The position numbers and the translations under genes were made by a program. The notes beneath the pieces were generated by a model, which was given only the letters and a program-made list of their open reading frames with translations, was not told where the DNA came from and did not search any database. From UBA8752 sp002172485 (GTDB taxonomy: Bacteria > Bacteroidota > Bacteroidia > Flavobacteriales_D > Sanyastnellaceae), in contig JBELJZ010000012.1 in the NCBI GenBank assembly GCA_042089915.1, positions 1-64,000 of the forward strand: DNA of 64,000 nucleotides, given 5' to 3'. Of this stretch, positions 37,390-45,004 are shown in pieces (the first letter of the stretch is position 1; each line of letters begins with the position of its first letter).

Positions 37390-38053
37390 GTCCTTGTCTT
37401 TGGATGAACGCCGGAAAGTAGCAGAATCCCTGCTTCGCATCAAGGCGATTCAACTGGCCCCCGAGACGCCCTTCACCTGGGCTTCCGGATTGCGTTCCCC
37501 GATTTATTGCGACAACCGCATGGCCCTCAGCCATCCCGCGGTCCGCACCCACATCCGCCAGCAGCTCTGCACCATGGTGGACAACATGCACGCTAAACCT
37601 GACATGATCGCCGGCGTGGCGACGGGAGGCATCGCCTGGGGTGCGTACGTCGCCCACGAATTGGGCCTGCCGTTTTGCTATGTGCGGGGCGAGGCCAAAG
37701 GGCATGGCAAGGGAAACCGAGTGGAAGGCGATCTGGGCAATGCCCGGAATGTGGTGGTCATCGAAGACCTGGTCAGCACCGGAAAATCCAGCCTGTCTGC
37801 CGTAGAAGCACTTCGCGAGAAAGGCCTCGAAGTCAAAGGTATGGTGGCCATTTTCACCTACAGCTTCGACTTGGCTGCTGAGAATTTCAAGAACGCCGGC
37901 TGCCAGCTGGAGACGCTGAGTGATTACCCGACGCTCATTGCGGAAGCCGAGCAGCGGGAATACCTCACGCCCGCCCAAGCGGAGGCGCTCATCTCGTGGC
38001 GGGAGGACACCCGCGCTTGGAGCGAGAAGTTCACCGCGAACGCCGCCAGCTGA
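37388..38053 (+). CDS. pyrE: Orotate phosphoribosyltransferase
   Basis: The 221-residue enzyme adds PRPP-derived ribose phosphate to orotate to make OMP in pyrimidine synthesis. The PRPP-binding motif VVIEDLVSTGKSS (~120-132), the N-terminal FTWASGLRSPIYCDNR and the mobile loop GEAKGHGKGNR are all present. The SRPBCC gene starts 1 base after its stop. The start follows directly after a -7 element. Confidence 0.96.
   Translation: MSLSLDERRKVAESLLRIKAIQLAPETPFTWASGLRSPIYCDNRMALSHPAVRTHIRQQLCTMVDNMHAKPDMIAGVATGGIAWGAYVAHELGLPFCYVRGEAKGHGKGNRVEGDLGNARNVVVIEDLVSTGKSSLSAVEALREKGLEVKGMVAIFTYSFDLAAENFKNAGCQLETLSDYPTLIAEAEQREYLTPAQAEALISWREDTRAWSEKFTANAAS
37413..37420 (-). promoter_or_regulatory. Candidate -7 element of the NUDIX gene
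   Basis: TACTTTCC on the minus strand lies 23 bases before the NUDIX ATG and within the first codons of pyrE. If both boxes work, the two transcripts are antisense to each other at their 5' ends. Confidence 0.3.
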
Positions 38054-38054
38054 G

Positions 38055-38462
38055 ATGACGGAGATCCGGAGCCGCGCCGTGGAGGTGGCCATCTCGGCCT
38101 CGGCCTTGCAGGAGCATTTGGCCGATCTCCGCAACATGGAGGCCTTGCTTCCTCAGGACAAGGTCAAGGGATTCCATGGTGACGAAACCGAGGTCGCCTT
38201 CCAGATTCAAGGTGGACTGGAGATTCGCTTGACGCGAACGTCGGATGCCTTTTCAGGCGGCCAGCTTCGCTTGCAAGGAGGCGGCGCACCCTTTGCGTTT
38301 CACCTCGACCTTCACGTGGCCGAGGCGGGTTCCGGCGCCCAGGCCAGTGTGGTCTGTGAAGCCGACTTGAACCCCTTTATGAAAATGATGGCGCAGAAGC
38401 CGTTGGAGGCCCTCTTCCAGCACATCGCAGACCAAGTCGAGCAGAAGTTCGGCGCCGTCTGA
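38055..38462 (+). CDS. SRPBCC (START-like) family protein
   Basis: The 135-residue protein has the layout of the Bacteroidota SRPBCC proteins that follow pyrE: an N-terminal helix after a first strand (ASALQEHLADLRNMEALLP), a beta-rich middle and a long C-terminal helix (ALFQHIADQVEQKF). The fold binds hydrophobic ligands in general; the ligand is unknown. The ATG lies 1 base after the pyrE stop, and the stop is 1 base from the convergent birA stop. Confidence 0.8.
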   Translation: MTEIRSRAVEVAISASALQEHLADLRNMEALLPQDKVKGFHGDETEVAFQIQGGLEIRLTRTSDAFSGGQLRLQGGGAPFAFHLDLHVAEAGSGAQASVVCEADLNPFMKMMAQKPLEALFQHIADQVEQKFGAV

Positions 38463-38463
38463 A

Positions 38464-39303
38464 TCACCGGCCCGGCTCCATGCCGAGCCACCCCACTTCC
38501 CCAGGAGAAAAGCACGCCCGCTGGCCATCGGATTGGTCCACGCACAATCGTCCGTCGAGGTCAATCCCTTCGAGGACGCCGCGGATTTCCTGGCCATCCA
38601 ACTGCCAACGCTGCGCCTGTCCCCACCCGAGCAACCGCTCGTGGTATTGGCGGAGCAGGGCGTCGGGGGATTGCAGTTCCGCGAACTTCGCATCCAGCCG
38701 CCGCAAGATGGACGCCCGCAGCGCATCCACGAGGAGGTGGGCTTCCATTGCAGACTCGGCGTGGGGCAGCAGCCGCACCGCATTGGGGTAGGGAGGTTGG
38801 CCCGCCACGTTGATGCCGATGCCGATGATGGCCGATGCCCATTGGTTGCCGCGCCAGCTGTTTTCGATCAGGATGCCGCCGGCTTTCTTGCCGTCCAGCA
38901 TCAAGTCGTTGGGCCATTTGATTTCCCAACGGCGCTGGCCCAGGCTGGGCAACACCAATTCAATCCCTTCCAACACAGCCAAGCTCACCGCGAGGTTGAG
39001 CACGAAGGGCTGTCCCGCAGGCAATTCTCGGGTGAGGACGGCACTCATGGCGATGTCCGTGCCGCGGTCTCCGTGCCAAGGCCGGTTCTGCTGACCGCGC
39101 CCGGCGGTCTGCTCCATGGCCATGAGTACATGTCGGTGGAGGTCCGCCGGGTCGGAGGTGGACGGCAGGTTGAGCAACCGCTGGGCGGCCGCATTGGTGC
39201 TGTCCAGTGAAGGCCAGGACAGGAGGGTCCAAGGGGGGGTGGACCGGCGTTGGGCCAATCCGCCGACCGCATCCGTCCAAATGGGGGTGTGTGGGTCCTT
39301 CAC
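38464..39303 (-). CDS. birA: Biotin--[acetyl-CoA-carboxylase] ligase
   Basis: The protein (279 residues from GTG) carries the biotin protein ligase core: SLDSTNAAAQ, the biotinoyl-AMP loop GRGQQNRPW, KWPNDLMLDGKKAGGIL and IGIGINV. It attaches biotin to carboxyl carrier proteins. It lacks an N-terminal DNA-binding domain, so it is not a BirA-type repressor. GTG at 39303 (VKDPHTPIW) was preferred because the next in-frame ATG lies inside the divergent rsfS gene. Confidence 0.92.
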   Translation of the reverse strand: MKDPHTPIWTDAVGGLAQRRSTPPWTLLSWPSLDSTNAAAQRLLNLPSTSDPADLHRHVLMAMEQTAGRGQQNRPWHGDRGTDIAMSAVLTRELPAGQPFVLNLAVSLAVLEGIELVLPSLGQRRWEIKWPNDLMLDGKKAGGILIENSWRGNQWASAIIGIGINVAGQPPYPNAVRLLPHAESAMEAHLLVDALRASILRRLDAKFAELQSPDALLRQYHERLLGWGQAQRWQLDGQEIRGVLEGIDLDGRLCVDQSDGQRACFSPGEVGWLGMEPGR

Positions 39304-39309
39304 GGGGGC

Positions 39310-39317
39310 TATTTTAG
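39310..39317 (+). promoter_or_regulatory. Candidate -7 element of rsfS
   Basis: TATTTTAG is one base off TAnnTTTG. It lies 6 bases before a TTG (39324) and 48 bases before the ATG (39366), both in frame with rsfS. Confidence 0.4.
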
Positions 39318-39365
39318 CGCACGTTGGAAGAAACACACGAATCCCTCGATCCGCGTACCTACGCG

Positions 39366-39794
39366 ATGGCGCCCCGCGATGGCCGGGAACGCAATTCCGG
39401 ACCTTCGACCGATGCACTGGTGACCTCCGTGGTGGAAGGCATTCAGGAGGTCAAAGGGCAGAAGATCTGCTTGGTCGACTTCAGCAACCTGCCCAACAGT
39501 GTGGCGGCGCGCTTTGTCATTTGCGAGGCGCAGTCCAATACCCAAGTGGAGGCCATCGCTCGGAGCGTGGAGGAATTCACCGAGAAGCAGTACCAAGAGA
39601 CGCCGTGGACCAAGCAAGGACTGCGCAGCGGGCAATGGGCGCTATTGGACTACGCCGATGTCGTGGTGCACGTCTTCCACAAGGATTGGCGCGGCCACTA
39701 TGGCCTCGAAGAGCTGTGGGCAGACGCCGAGCAGACCCACATTCCCGACCCGCAGCCGCAGGGCCCCGATCCGGAGGATTACCCTGAATACTGA
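39366..39794 (+). CDS. rsfS: Ribosome silencing factor RsfS/RsfA (Iojap)
   Basis: The protein (142 residues from ATG) matches RsfS: VEGIQEVKGQKICLVDFSNL, FVICEAQSNTQVEAIARSV, and WALLDYADVVVHVFHKD. RsfS binds L14 on the 50S subunit and blocks subunit joining under starvation. A TTG at 39324 would add 14 residues; the ATG start matches the usual N-terminal length. ftsH follows downstream in the conserved Bacteroidota order but here a convergent porin gene intervenes, 3 bases from the rsfS stop. Confidence 0.9.
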   Translation: MAPRDGRERNSGPSTDALVTSVVEGIQEVKGQKICLVDFSNLPNSVAARFVICEAQSNTQVEAIARSVEEFTEKQYQETPWTKQGLRSGQWALLDYADVVVHVFHKDWRGHYGLEELWADAEQTHIPDPQPQGPDPEDYPEY

Positions 39795-39797
39795 GCC

Positions 39798-40976
39798 TCA
39801 GCTCAGGTCAATGGACGGGGTGAAGTTCAGGCTCACCCATCCCCATTGCTGCAGACGTTCTGCCGCGGCATTCCATTGATTGGGAGCGACGTCGCCCTGC
39901 CGCTCGATGTGGCGCACAGTCGGGTCGAAAACGGACCAACCGACGTGCCAGGTCAGCGCGCCGTCGGCCCTTCCCGTGATCCACAAATCAAGTTCATTGC
40001 CGAGGAGGGAACCGAACATGGCATCCCGGAAATGGTGGGCCGTGGCGCCCCATGCCATGCCTTGGCCCAGCGGTCCAATGTGGCGCAGCCGGAGGCTGGT
40101 GAGTCCGTTGCTCTGGGTGCCGACGTAGAACTGGTCAATCCACCCATAGTGCTTGTGGTTGGTGCCGAGGAACGGTTGGAAGGCGGCCGAGGACGCGTCG
40201 TCCGTCAACAGGTCGAGGCCAGTGCTCCACCGGTGGCCGCTGCCGCCGTTCAGTCCCGCATCGGCGATGACCATGCTGGCGGTCCCCCCGACGTCCCATT
40301 GCTGCAGATAGGCCTCTGTGGCCCACCATGCATTGGAACCCAACTTGGACCGGGTGGTGAAGCCGGCGGTCAGGGCAGAGGGTTCAGTATCGCTGTCTTG
40401 GTCGAAAATGAGGACGCTGACCCGATGACGCTCGCCAATGATTGCCCTGTGGTAGGCCATGATGCGCCGGGTTTGATTCAACTCGTCCCAGGTGATGGCG
40501 GCAGTGGTGTTGCCCTTGGTGGGGTCGTCTGCCCTCCGGTCCAAGCGGATGCCATCCAGAAAGCGCCCCGGATTGGACCAGTTGACCGCACCCACGACGC
40601 GTTCATCGTCGAATTTGATTTCCTGCCGGCCCACCGTGACCCGCATTCCTCTTTTGGAATTCCAGGCCCACCAGGCCTCACTCACGCCGATGGTGCCCTG
40701 GGTCTGACCGGCAGGACCGCCGAACGTCCGAATGTCCTGGGCACCGAGTCGGAAATCAAATTGTTTCCATTCTCCGTTCAGCGTCAATCGCGACCGCTGG
40801 ATGGTCACCAGATTGGCCTCTGTGTCAGGTGCAACAGCGAGCTTGTAGCCGTCTCGCCACTCGGATCGGGCGCGAATCTGAACGTCCAGCTGAAGGGTGG
40901 TGTCTTGTTGGGCGAAAAGGGGCGCCGTGCTCAGCAGGAGCGTGGTCAGGGCGGTCAGGGCATAGCGTGTAAGCAT
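39798..40976 (-). CDS. Alginate-export-type outer-membrane porin
   Basis: The 392-residue protein has a signal peptide (cleavage near LFAQQ, ~residue 23) and a beta-barrel pattern of alternating residues, resembling the alginate export domain family. Marks include LTLNGEWKQFDFRLGAQDIR, VGRQEIKFDDERVVG and FLDGIRLDRR. These proteins are outer-membrane channels of varied specificity; alginate itself is not implied. The gene stands alone between rsfS and ftsH, interrupting an otherwise conserved order, which suggests a later insertion. A weak CACCTTTG element lies at 41007-41014. Confidence 0.82.
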   Translation of the reverse strand: MLTRYALTALTTLLLSTAPLFAQQDTTLQLDVQIRARSEWRDGYKLAVAPDTEANLVTIQRSRLTLNGEWKQFDFRLGAQDIRTFGGPAGQTQGTIGVSEAWWAWNSKRGMRVTVGRQEIKFDDERVVGAVNWSNPGRFLDGIRLDRRADDPTKGNTTAAITWDELNQTRRIMAYHRAIIGERHRVSVLIFDQDSDTEPSALTAGFTTRSKLGSNAWWATEAYLQQWDVGGTASMVIADAGLNGGSGHRWSTGLDLLTDDASSAAFQPFLGTNHKHYGWIDQFYVGTQSNGLTSLRLRHIGPLGQGMAWGATAHHFRDAMFGSLLGNELDLWITGRADGALTWHVGWSVFDPTVRHIERQGDVAPNQWNAAAERLQQWGWVSLNFTPSIDLS

Positions 40977-41335
40977 GGTCGGAATCAGCGGTACATCACC
41001 GTGTTACAAAGGTGGACCAAGGTCAACGCAAAGGCAAGGGCGCTGAAGGCGGACTAAGGCACCACAGCCACCTCTACGGTATCGGCCGTGAGCGCATGGC
41101 AGGGGAGGATGGTGACCATCTTCCACACGGGCGTAGTTTACCTCGGTCACCTCGCAAGTCACATGACTGCGGGCACTGCTCGGACATTTTCGCCTACAGG
41201 TGTGAAGATTGAGTCCCGTCCGGAAGCCGCACTTCGCGGGTGAAGGGGGGCATCGTAGTTTCGCATTTCGCCACGCTGGGGTCGTTTGGGTTGTGTCCAA
41301 CTGAACCGCAAGGCGTTCAGGCGGTTGAACAGCTG
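40977..41335. other. 359-base intergenic region between porin and ftsH
   Basis: It holds the porin promoter region (weak minus-strand -7 CACCTTTG at 41007-41014) and the ftsH -7 box at 41256-41263. Open frames on both strands here are short, lack family resemblance and were not called. No tRNA or known RNA was recognised. Confidence 0.6.
41256..41263 (+). promoter_or_regulatory. Candidate -7 element of the ftsH operon
   Basis: TAGTTTCG lies 72 bases before the ftsH ATG, giving a leader of about 65 bases, long for this window. Confidence 0.4.
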
Positions 41336-43420
41336 ATGGAATCGAACAAGAAAGACCCCAAGAAGTCGGCCCGGCCGAATTTCAATTTCTACTGGGTATA
41401 CGCCGGCATTGGCGCGCTGCTGATTGCCATGATCCTGTCGGGGTCATCCCCTTCCGCTGGAAGCGTGAGTTTCCAGCAATTGATCTTCAAAGCGGAGAAG
41501 GGCGAATTCCGCAAGCTCACCCACAATGGCATGGTGGCCGAAGCGTGGTACACGGACGCCGCCCGAGATTCCATCATGAAAGGCAAGGAGCGAGGACCAC
41601 TCGGTGGAGGCTTCATCCAGGGGGCCGACCTGGTGGTGGAGATTCCGCCCTCCGAGAAGAACATCGACCGATTGGACCAGCTCTCTGCGGATGGCGTGGT
41701 CACGGTGACCTACAAGCGCCCCAATGAATGGGGCCAGCAGCTCGTTTTCTACATCATCGTCCTCGCTGTGATGGTCGGGGTGTGGATGGTGCTCATGCGC
41801 CGCTTGGGTGGCGGGGGCGCCGGTGGCAGCCAGATTTTCAACGTCGGCAAGTCCAAGGCGCAGCTGTTCGACAAGGAGAACAGCACCCAGGTCAACTTCA
41901 ACGAAGTGGCCGGATTGGACGGCGCGAAGGAGGAGTTGGCGGAGATAGTCGAATTCCTGAAGAATCCAGCCAAGTACACGGATTTGGGTGCCAAGATTCC
42001 GAAGGGCGCCCTGCTGGTCGGCCCTCCGGGAACGGGCAAGACCCTCCTGGCCAAGGCCGTGGCTGGAGAAGCCAAGGTGCCGTTCTTCTCCTTGAGTGGA
42101 TCGGACTTCGTGGAGATGTTCGTCGGGGTGGGGGCCAGCCGGGTCCGCGACCTCTTCAAGCAAGCCAAGGAGAAGAGCCCGTGCATCATTTTCATTGACG
42201 AAATCGATGCCGTTGGCCGCGCCCGGGGCAAGAACGCCAGCATCGGCTCCAATGACGAGCGGGAAAACACCCTGAACCAGCTGCTCACCGAAATGGATGG
42301 CTTCGGCACCAACAGTGGGGTCATCATCCTCGCAGCAACCAACCGGGCAGACATCCTGGACCGCGCGTTGATGCGGGCGGGCCGTTTTGACCGCCAGATC
42401 TACGTGGACATGCCGGACCTCAAGGAGCGCGAGGCCATTTTCGACGTGCACCTGCGCCCCTTGAAGACGGACGACAGCATCGACGTCGACTTCCTGAGCC
42501 GCCAGACGCCGGGCTTCAGTGGTGCGGACATCGCCAACATCTGCAATGAGGCTGCACTCATCGCTGCCCGTCGGGATGCGGACAAGGTGGGCAAGCAGGA
42601 CTTCCTCGATGCAGTGGACCGCGTGGTGGGCGGACTGGAGAAGAAGAACAAGCTCATCACCGACAACGAGAAGCGCACCATTGCGTTCCACGAGGCGGGC
42701 CATGCTACCGTGAGCTGGATGTTGGAGCACGCCTCTCCGCTGGTCAAGGTGACCATCGTTCCGCGGGGGCAGTCCCTCGGTGCCGCCTGGTATTTGCCAG
42801 AAGAACGGCACATCACCACGACCGAGCAGATTTTTGACGAGATGTGTGCTGCCCTCGGAGGCCGTGCTGCAGAGGAATTGACTTTCGGCAAGATTTCGAC
42901 GGGTGCCCTGAGCGACCTCGAAAAGGTCACCAAGCAGGCCTACGCGATGGTCAGTGTCTACGGCCTCAACAAGCGCATTGGCAACCGCAGTTTCTACGAT
43001 CCCCGCGCCGAGGCGTCCTTCACCAAGCCTTACAGCGAGGAGACGGCCCGCGTCATCGACGAGGAAGCTGGCGCCATCATCGAGCGGGCGTATGCTGCGG
43101 CCCGGGACATCCTCGAGACCCACAAGGACAAGTTGACTGCCTTGGCGGAGCGCTTGTTGGACCGCGAGGTGCTTTTCAAAGAAGACTTGATTGAATTGCT
43201 GGGCGAGCGCCCTTGGGGAGAAAAGGAAGTGCCGGCGGCGGAGCCGGATGCTGCCCTGCCGGAAGGGGAGGATGCAGCATCTCCTGAAGCTGCAGAGGCG
43301 ACCCCGGCTGCGTCCACAGCCGACAACACCAAGGAGGCCCCATCCGAGACGGAGGCCGATGCGACGCCATCCGATGATGCGGCAGGCGACACCGGGACGG
43401 CAGACGAAAACGCGGCCTGA
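41336..43420 (+). CDS. ftsH: ATP-dependent zinc metalloprotease FtsH
   Basis: The 694-residue membrane-anchored AAA protease degrades misassembled membrane proteins and regulatory substrates. Two helices (~15-37 and ~138-160) flank a periplasmic domain. Walker A GPPGTGKT (~228), Walker B IIFIDEIDAVG, the second region of homology (AATNRADILDRALMRAGRFD) and the zinc site HEAGH (~451) are intact. The last ~60 residues are an acidic Ala/Pro/Glu-rich tail typical of Bacteroidota FtsH. The start MESNKKDPKK was preferred over an in-frame upstream start. DUF2007, cdsA and psd follow with no or minimal gaps. Confidence 0.97.
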   Translation: MESNKKDPKKSARPNFNFYWVYAGIGALLIAMILSGSSPSAGSVSFQQLIFKAEKGEFRKLTHNGMVAEAWYTDAARDSIMKGKERGPLGGGFIQGADLVVEIPPSEKNIDRLDQLSADGVVTVTYKRPNEWGQQLVFYIIVLAVMVGVWMVLMRRLGGGGAGGSQIFNVGKSKAQLFDKENSTQVNFNEVAGLDGAKEELAEIVEFLKNPAKYTDLGAKIPKGALLVGPPGTGKTLLAKAVAGEAKVPFFSLSGSDFVEMFVGVGASRVRDLFKQAKEKSPCIIFIDEIDAVGRARGKNASIGSNDERENTLNQLLTEMDGFGTNSGVIILAATNRADILDRALMRAGRFDRQIYVDMPDLKEREAIFDVHLRPLKTDDSIDVDFLSRQTPGFSGADIANICNEAALIAARRDADKVGKQDFLDAVDRVVGGLEKKNKLITDNEKRTIAFHEAGHATVSWMLEHASPLVKVTIVPRGQSLGAAWYLPEERHITTTEQIFDEMCAALGGRAAEELTFGKISTGALSDLEKVTKQAYAMVSVYGLNKRIGNRSFYDPRAEASFTKPYSEETARVIDEEAGAIIERAYAAARDILETHKDKLTALAERLLDREVLFKEDLIELLGERPWGEKEVPAAEPDAALPEGEDAASPEAAEATPAASTADNTKEAPSETEADATPSDDAAGDTGTADENAA

Positions 43421-43639
43421 ATGGAAGGTTGGACCCGCATCCGGACTGTCCCCCAGCCTTTTCAGGCGGACTTGCTAAAGGCCACCTTGGAGGCCCAGGG
43501 CATTCAGGTGTTGATCCTCAGCAAGCGCGACAGCAGTTACGGCACCTTTGGCGAAGTGGAAGTCCATGTCGCGGGCGCAGATGCCGACAAGGCCACCGCG
43601 TTTCTTGCCCAATTGGAAGGCGGAGCCCAAGACGCATGA
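43421..43639 (+). CDS. DUF2007 domain protein
   Basis: The 72-residue protein is a compact alpha/beta DUF2007 domain (WTRIRTVPQPFQADLLKATLEAQG...VEVHVAGADADKA), similar to PII-like fold proteins and proposed in the family description to have a signalling role. The ATG abuts the ftsH stop directly, and the stop overlaps the cdsA start (ATGA). Its fixed place between ftsH and cdsA in Bacteroidota suggests a link to membrane homeostasis, which is inference. Confidence 0.85.
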   Translation: MEGWTRIRTVPQPFQADLLKATLEAQGIQVLILSKRDSSYGTFGEVEVHVAGADADKATAFLAQLEGGAQDA

Positions 43640-44289
43640 GTGGCCAAGGGTCCGACCTGTCCACCCGCACCCGAACAGCCGTTTTACTGGTGCTGGCCAT
43701 GGTGCTGGCGATGTTGGCAGGGCCCTGGACTTACGGGGCTTTCCTGATTTTGATTTGGGCTGTGGGGGCCCGTGAAGCCATTCAATTGCTCCGCCTCGGT
43801 TGGGGTGGTCCCGCCATCTTGAGCGCTGCTTTGGGGGCCTTGGTCTGGGCCATGGCGGTCTTGGGACTGGCCGGCATCGGATGGGCTGGGGAAACCTACT
43901 CGGCTGGGTTGCCCTTGGGCTGGTTCATCCTCATTTGGCTCCACGATACCGGAGCCTATTTCGCAGGCCGCCGTTTCGGCCGACACACATTGGCGCCCTC
44001 CATCAGCCCGGGCAAGACCTGGGAAGGGTGGGCTGGCGGACTGCTGGCCAGTGTGGCCGTGGCGCAGCTCTTGGGATTGTGGATGCCCGACGAGGTGCCG
44101 TGGACGTTGCTGGCCTTGGTGGCGTCGGTGTTGGGGCCGGTTGGGGATTTGACAGAGAGTGCCCTGAAGCGCCGAGCAGGGGTCAAGGATTCCGGCACGC
44201 TGCTTCCTGGGCACGGTGGCATTCTGGATCGGTTTGATTCCCACATCTTCGCAGCGCCGGTGGCCGCCATCGTCCTCCGGTTGTTCTGA
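43636..44289 (+). CDS. cdsA: Phosphatidate cytidylyltransferase (compact form)
   Basis: The integral membrane enzyme makes CDP-diacylglycerol from phosphatidate and CTP, the branch point of phospholipid synthesis. The PROSITE-type signature is intact: SALKRRAGVKDSG then LLPGHGGILDRFDS near the C-terminus, with HDTGAYFAGRRFG and SPGKTWEG upstream. At 217 residues it is shorter than the usual 260-290; the central helices before HDTGAY are reduced. It starts within the DUF2007 stop (ATGA). Confidence 0.93.
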   Translation: MSGQGSDLSTRTRTAVLLVLAMVLAMLAGPWTYGAFLILIWAVGAREAIQLLRLGWGGPAILSAALGALVWAMAVLGLAGIGWAGETYSAGLPLGWFILIWLHDTGAYFAGRRFGRHTLAPSISPGKTWEGWAGGLLASVAVAQLLGLWMPDEVPWTLLALVASVLGPVGDLTESALKRRAGVKDSGTLLPGHGGILDRFDSHIFAAPVAAIVLRLF

Positions 44290-44300
44290 ATCGCGACACC

Positions 44301-44966
44301 ATGTACATCCATTCTGCGGGATACCGTGTGATCCTCGTCTTCTTTGTTTTGCTGGTCTTGCTGGCTGTGCTCGTTCATTTCATTCCCGGCATGCCGTCTT
44401 GGTTGGAGTGGAGCTTGCGCGGCATTTTCCTGCTGCTCTTCTGCCAGGTCTTGTGGTTCTTCCGCATTCCTCCGAGGCCGTTTGATGCGGCCCCCGATGA
44501 GGTCACCGCGGTAAGCGACGGGAAAGTGGTGCTGGTGGAAGAGGTGGATGAACCCGAAGTGATCGGCGGAAAGGCCATCAAGGTCTCTGTCTTCCTTAGC
44601 ATTTTTGACGTGCACGCCCAGTGGGCTCCGATTGGTGGCAAGTTGGAATATTTCAAATACCACCCCGGACGATACCTCGTGGCCTGGCACGAAAAGTCAT
44701 CCACGCTGAATGAGCGCACGACGTTTGCCCAGCGCACCCCGTCGGGATGGGTGGTCTGGCGGCAGATTGCTGGAGCTGTGGCGCGGCGCATCCGCTGGTT
44801 TGTCGAAGAGGGCGAACAGGTGGAGCACGGGCAGGAGAGCGGCTTCATCCTCTTCGGATCTCGAATCGACCTCTATCTGCCCCTGGACGCGGAGGTGATG
44901 GTGAAGCCGGGAGACCGGGTCGTGGCCCGTTCCACGGTGCTCGCCCGGTTGAAGGAGGTGCATTAA
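44301..44966 (+). CDS. psd: Phosphatidylserine decarboxylase family protein
   Basis: The 221-residue protein has two N-terminal helices (~9-27, 34-53) and the short-type PSD core: VSVFLSIFDVHAQWAPIGG, NERTTF and the self-cleavage region FGSRIDLYLPL, whose serine would give the pyruvoyl cofactor. It produces phosphatidylethanolamine. It follows cdsA by 11 bases, so the operon supplies CDP-DAG and PE together. Confidence 0.92.
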   Translation: MYIHSAGYRVILVFFVLLVLLAVLVHFIPGMPSWLEWSLRGIFLLLFCQVLWFFRIPPRPFDAAPDEVTAVSDGKVVLVEEVDEPEVIGGKAIKVSVFLSIFDVHAQWAPIGGKLEYFKYHPGRYLVAWHEKSSTLNERTTFAQRTPSGWVVWRQIAGAVARRIRWFVEEGEQVEHGQESGFILFGSRIDLYLPLDAEVMVKPGDRVVARSTVLARLKEVH

Positions 44967-44991
44967 CTTCCCCACTCCGGTTCTGCCGGAG
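44964..44991 (+). promoter_or_regulatory. Candidate -7 element and 5' hairpin of the Asp-box gene
   Basis: TAACTTCC (44964-44971) is followed by a 6-base-pair hairpin CTCCGG-TTCTG-CCGGAG (44975-44991) without a T run. The hairpin would lie at the very 5' end of the mRNA; it could also be a weak psd terminator. Confidence 0.25.
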
Positions 44992-45004
44992 CAACTTGAA
45001 CACC

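Noticed and set aside
41004..41300. 98-codon minus-strand frame and a shorter Thr/Val-rich frame between porin and ftsH
   Set aside because: Composition is not protein-like, there is no family resemblance, and both overlap the likely promoters. A decayed gene fragment is possible but not supported.
41444..43123. 559-codon open frame antisense to ftsH
   Set aside because: ftsH on the other strand has every family motif. The antisense frame has none and lies wholly inside it.
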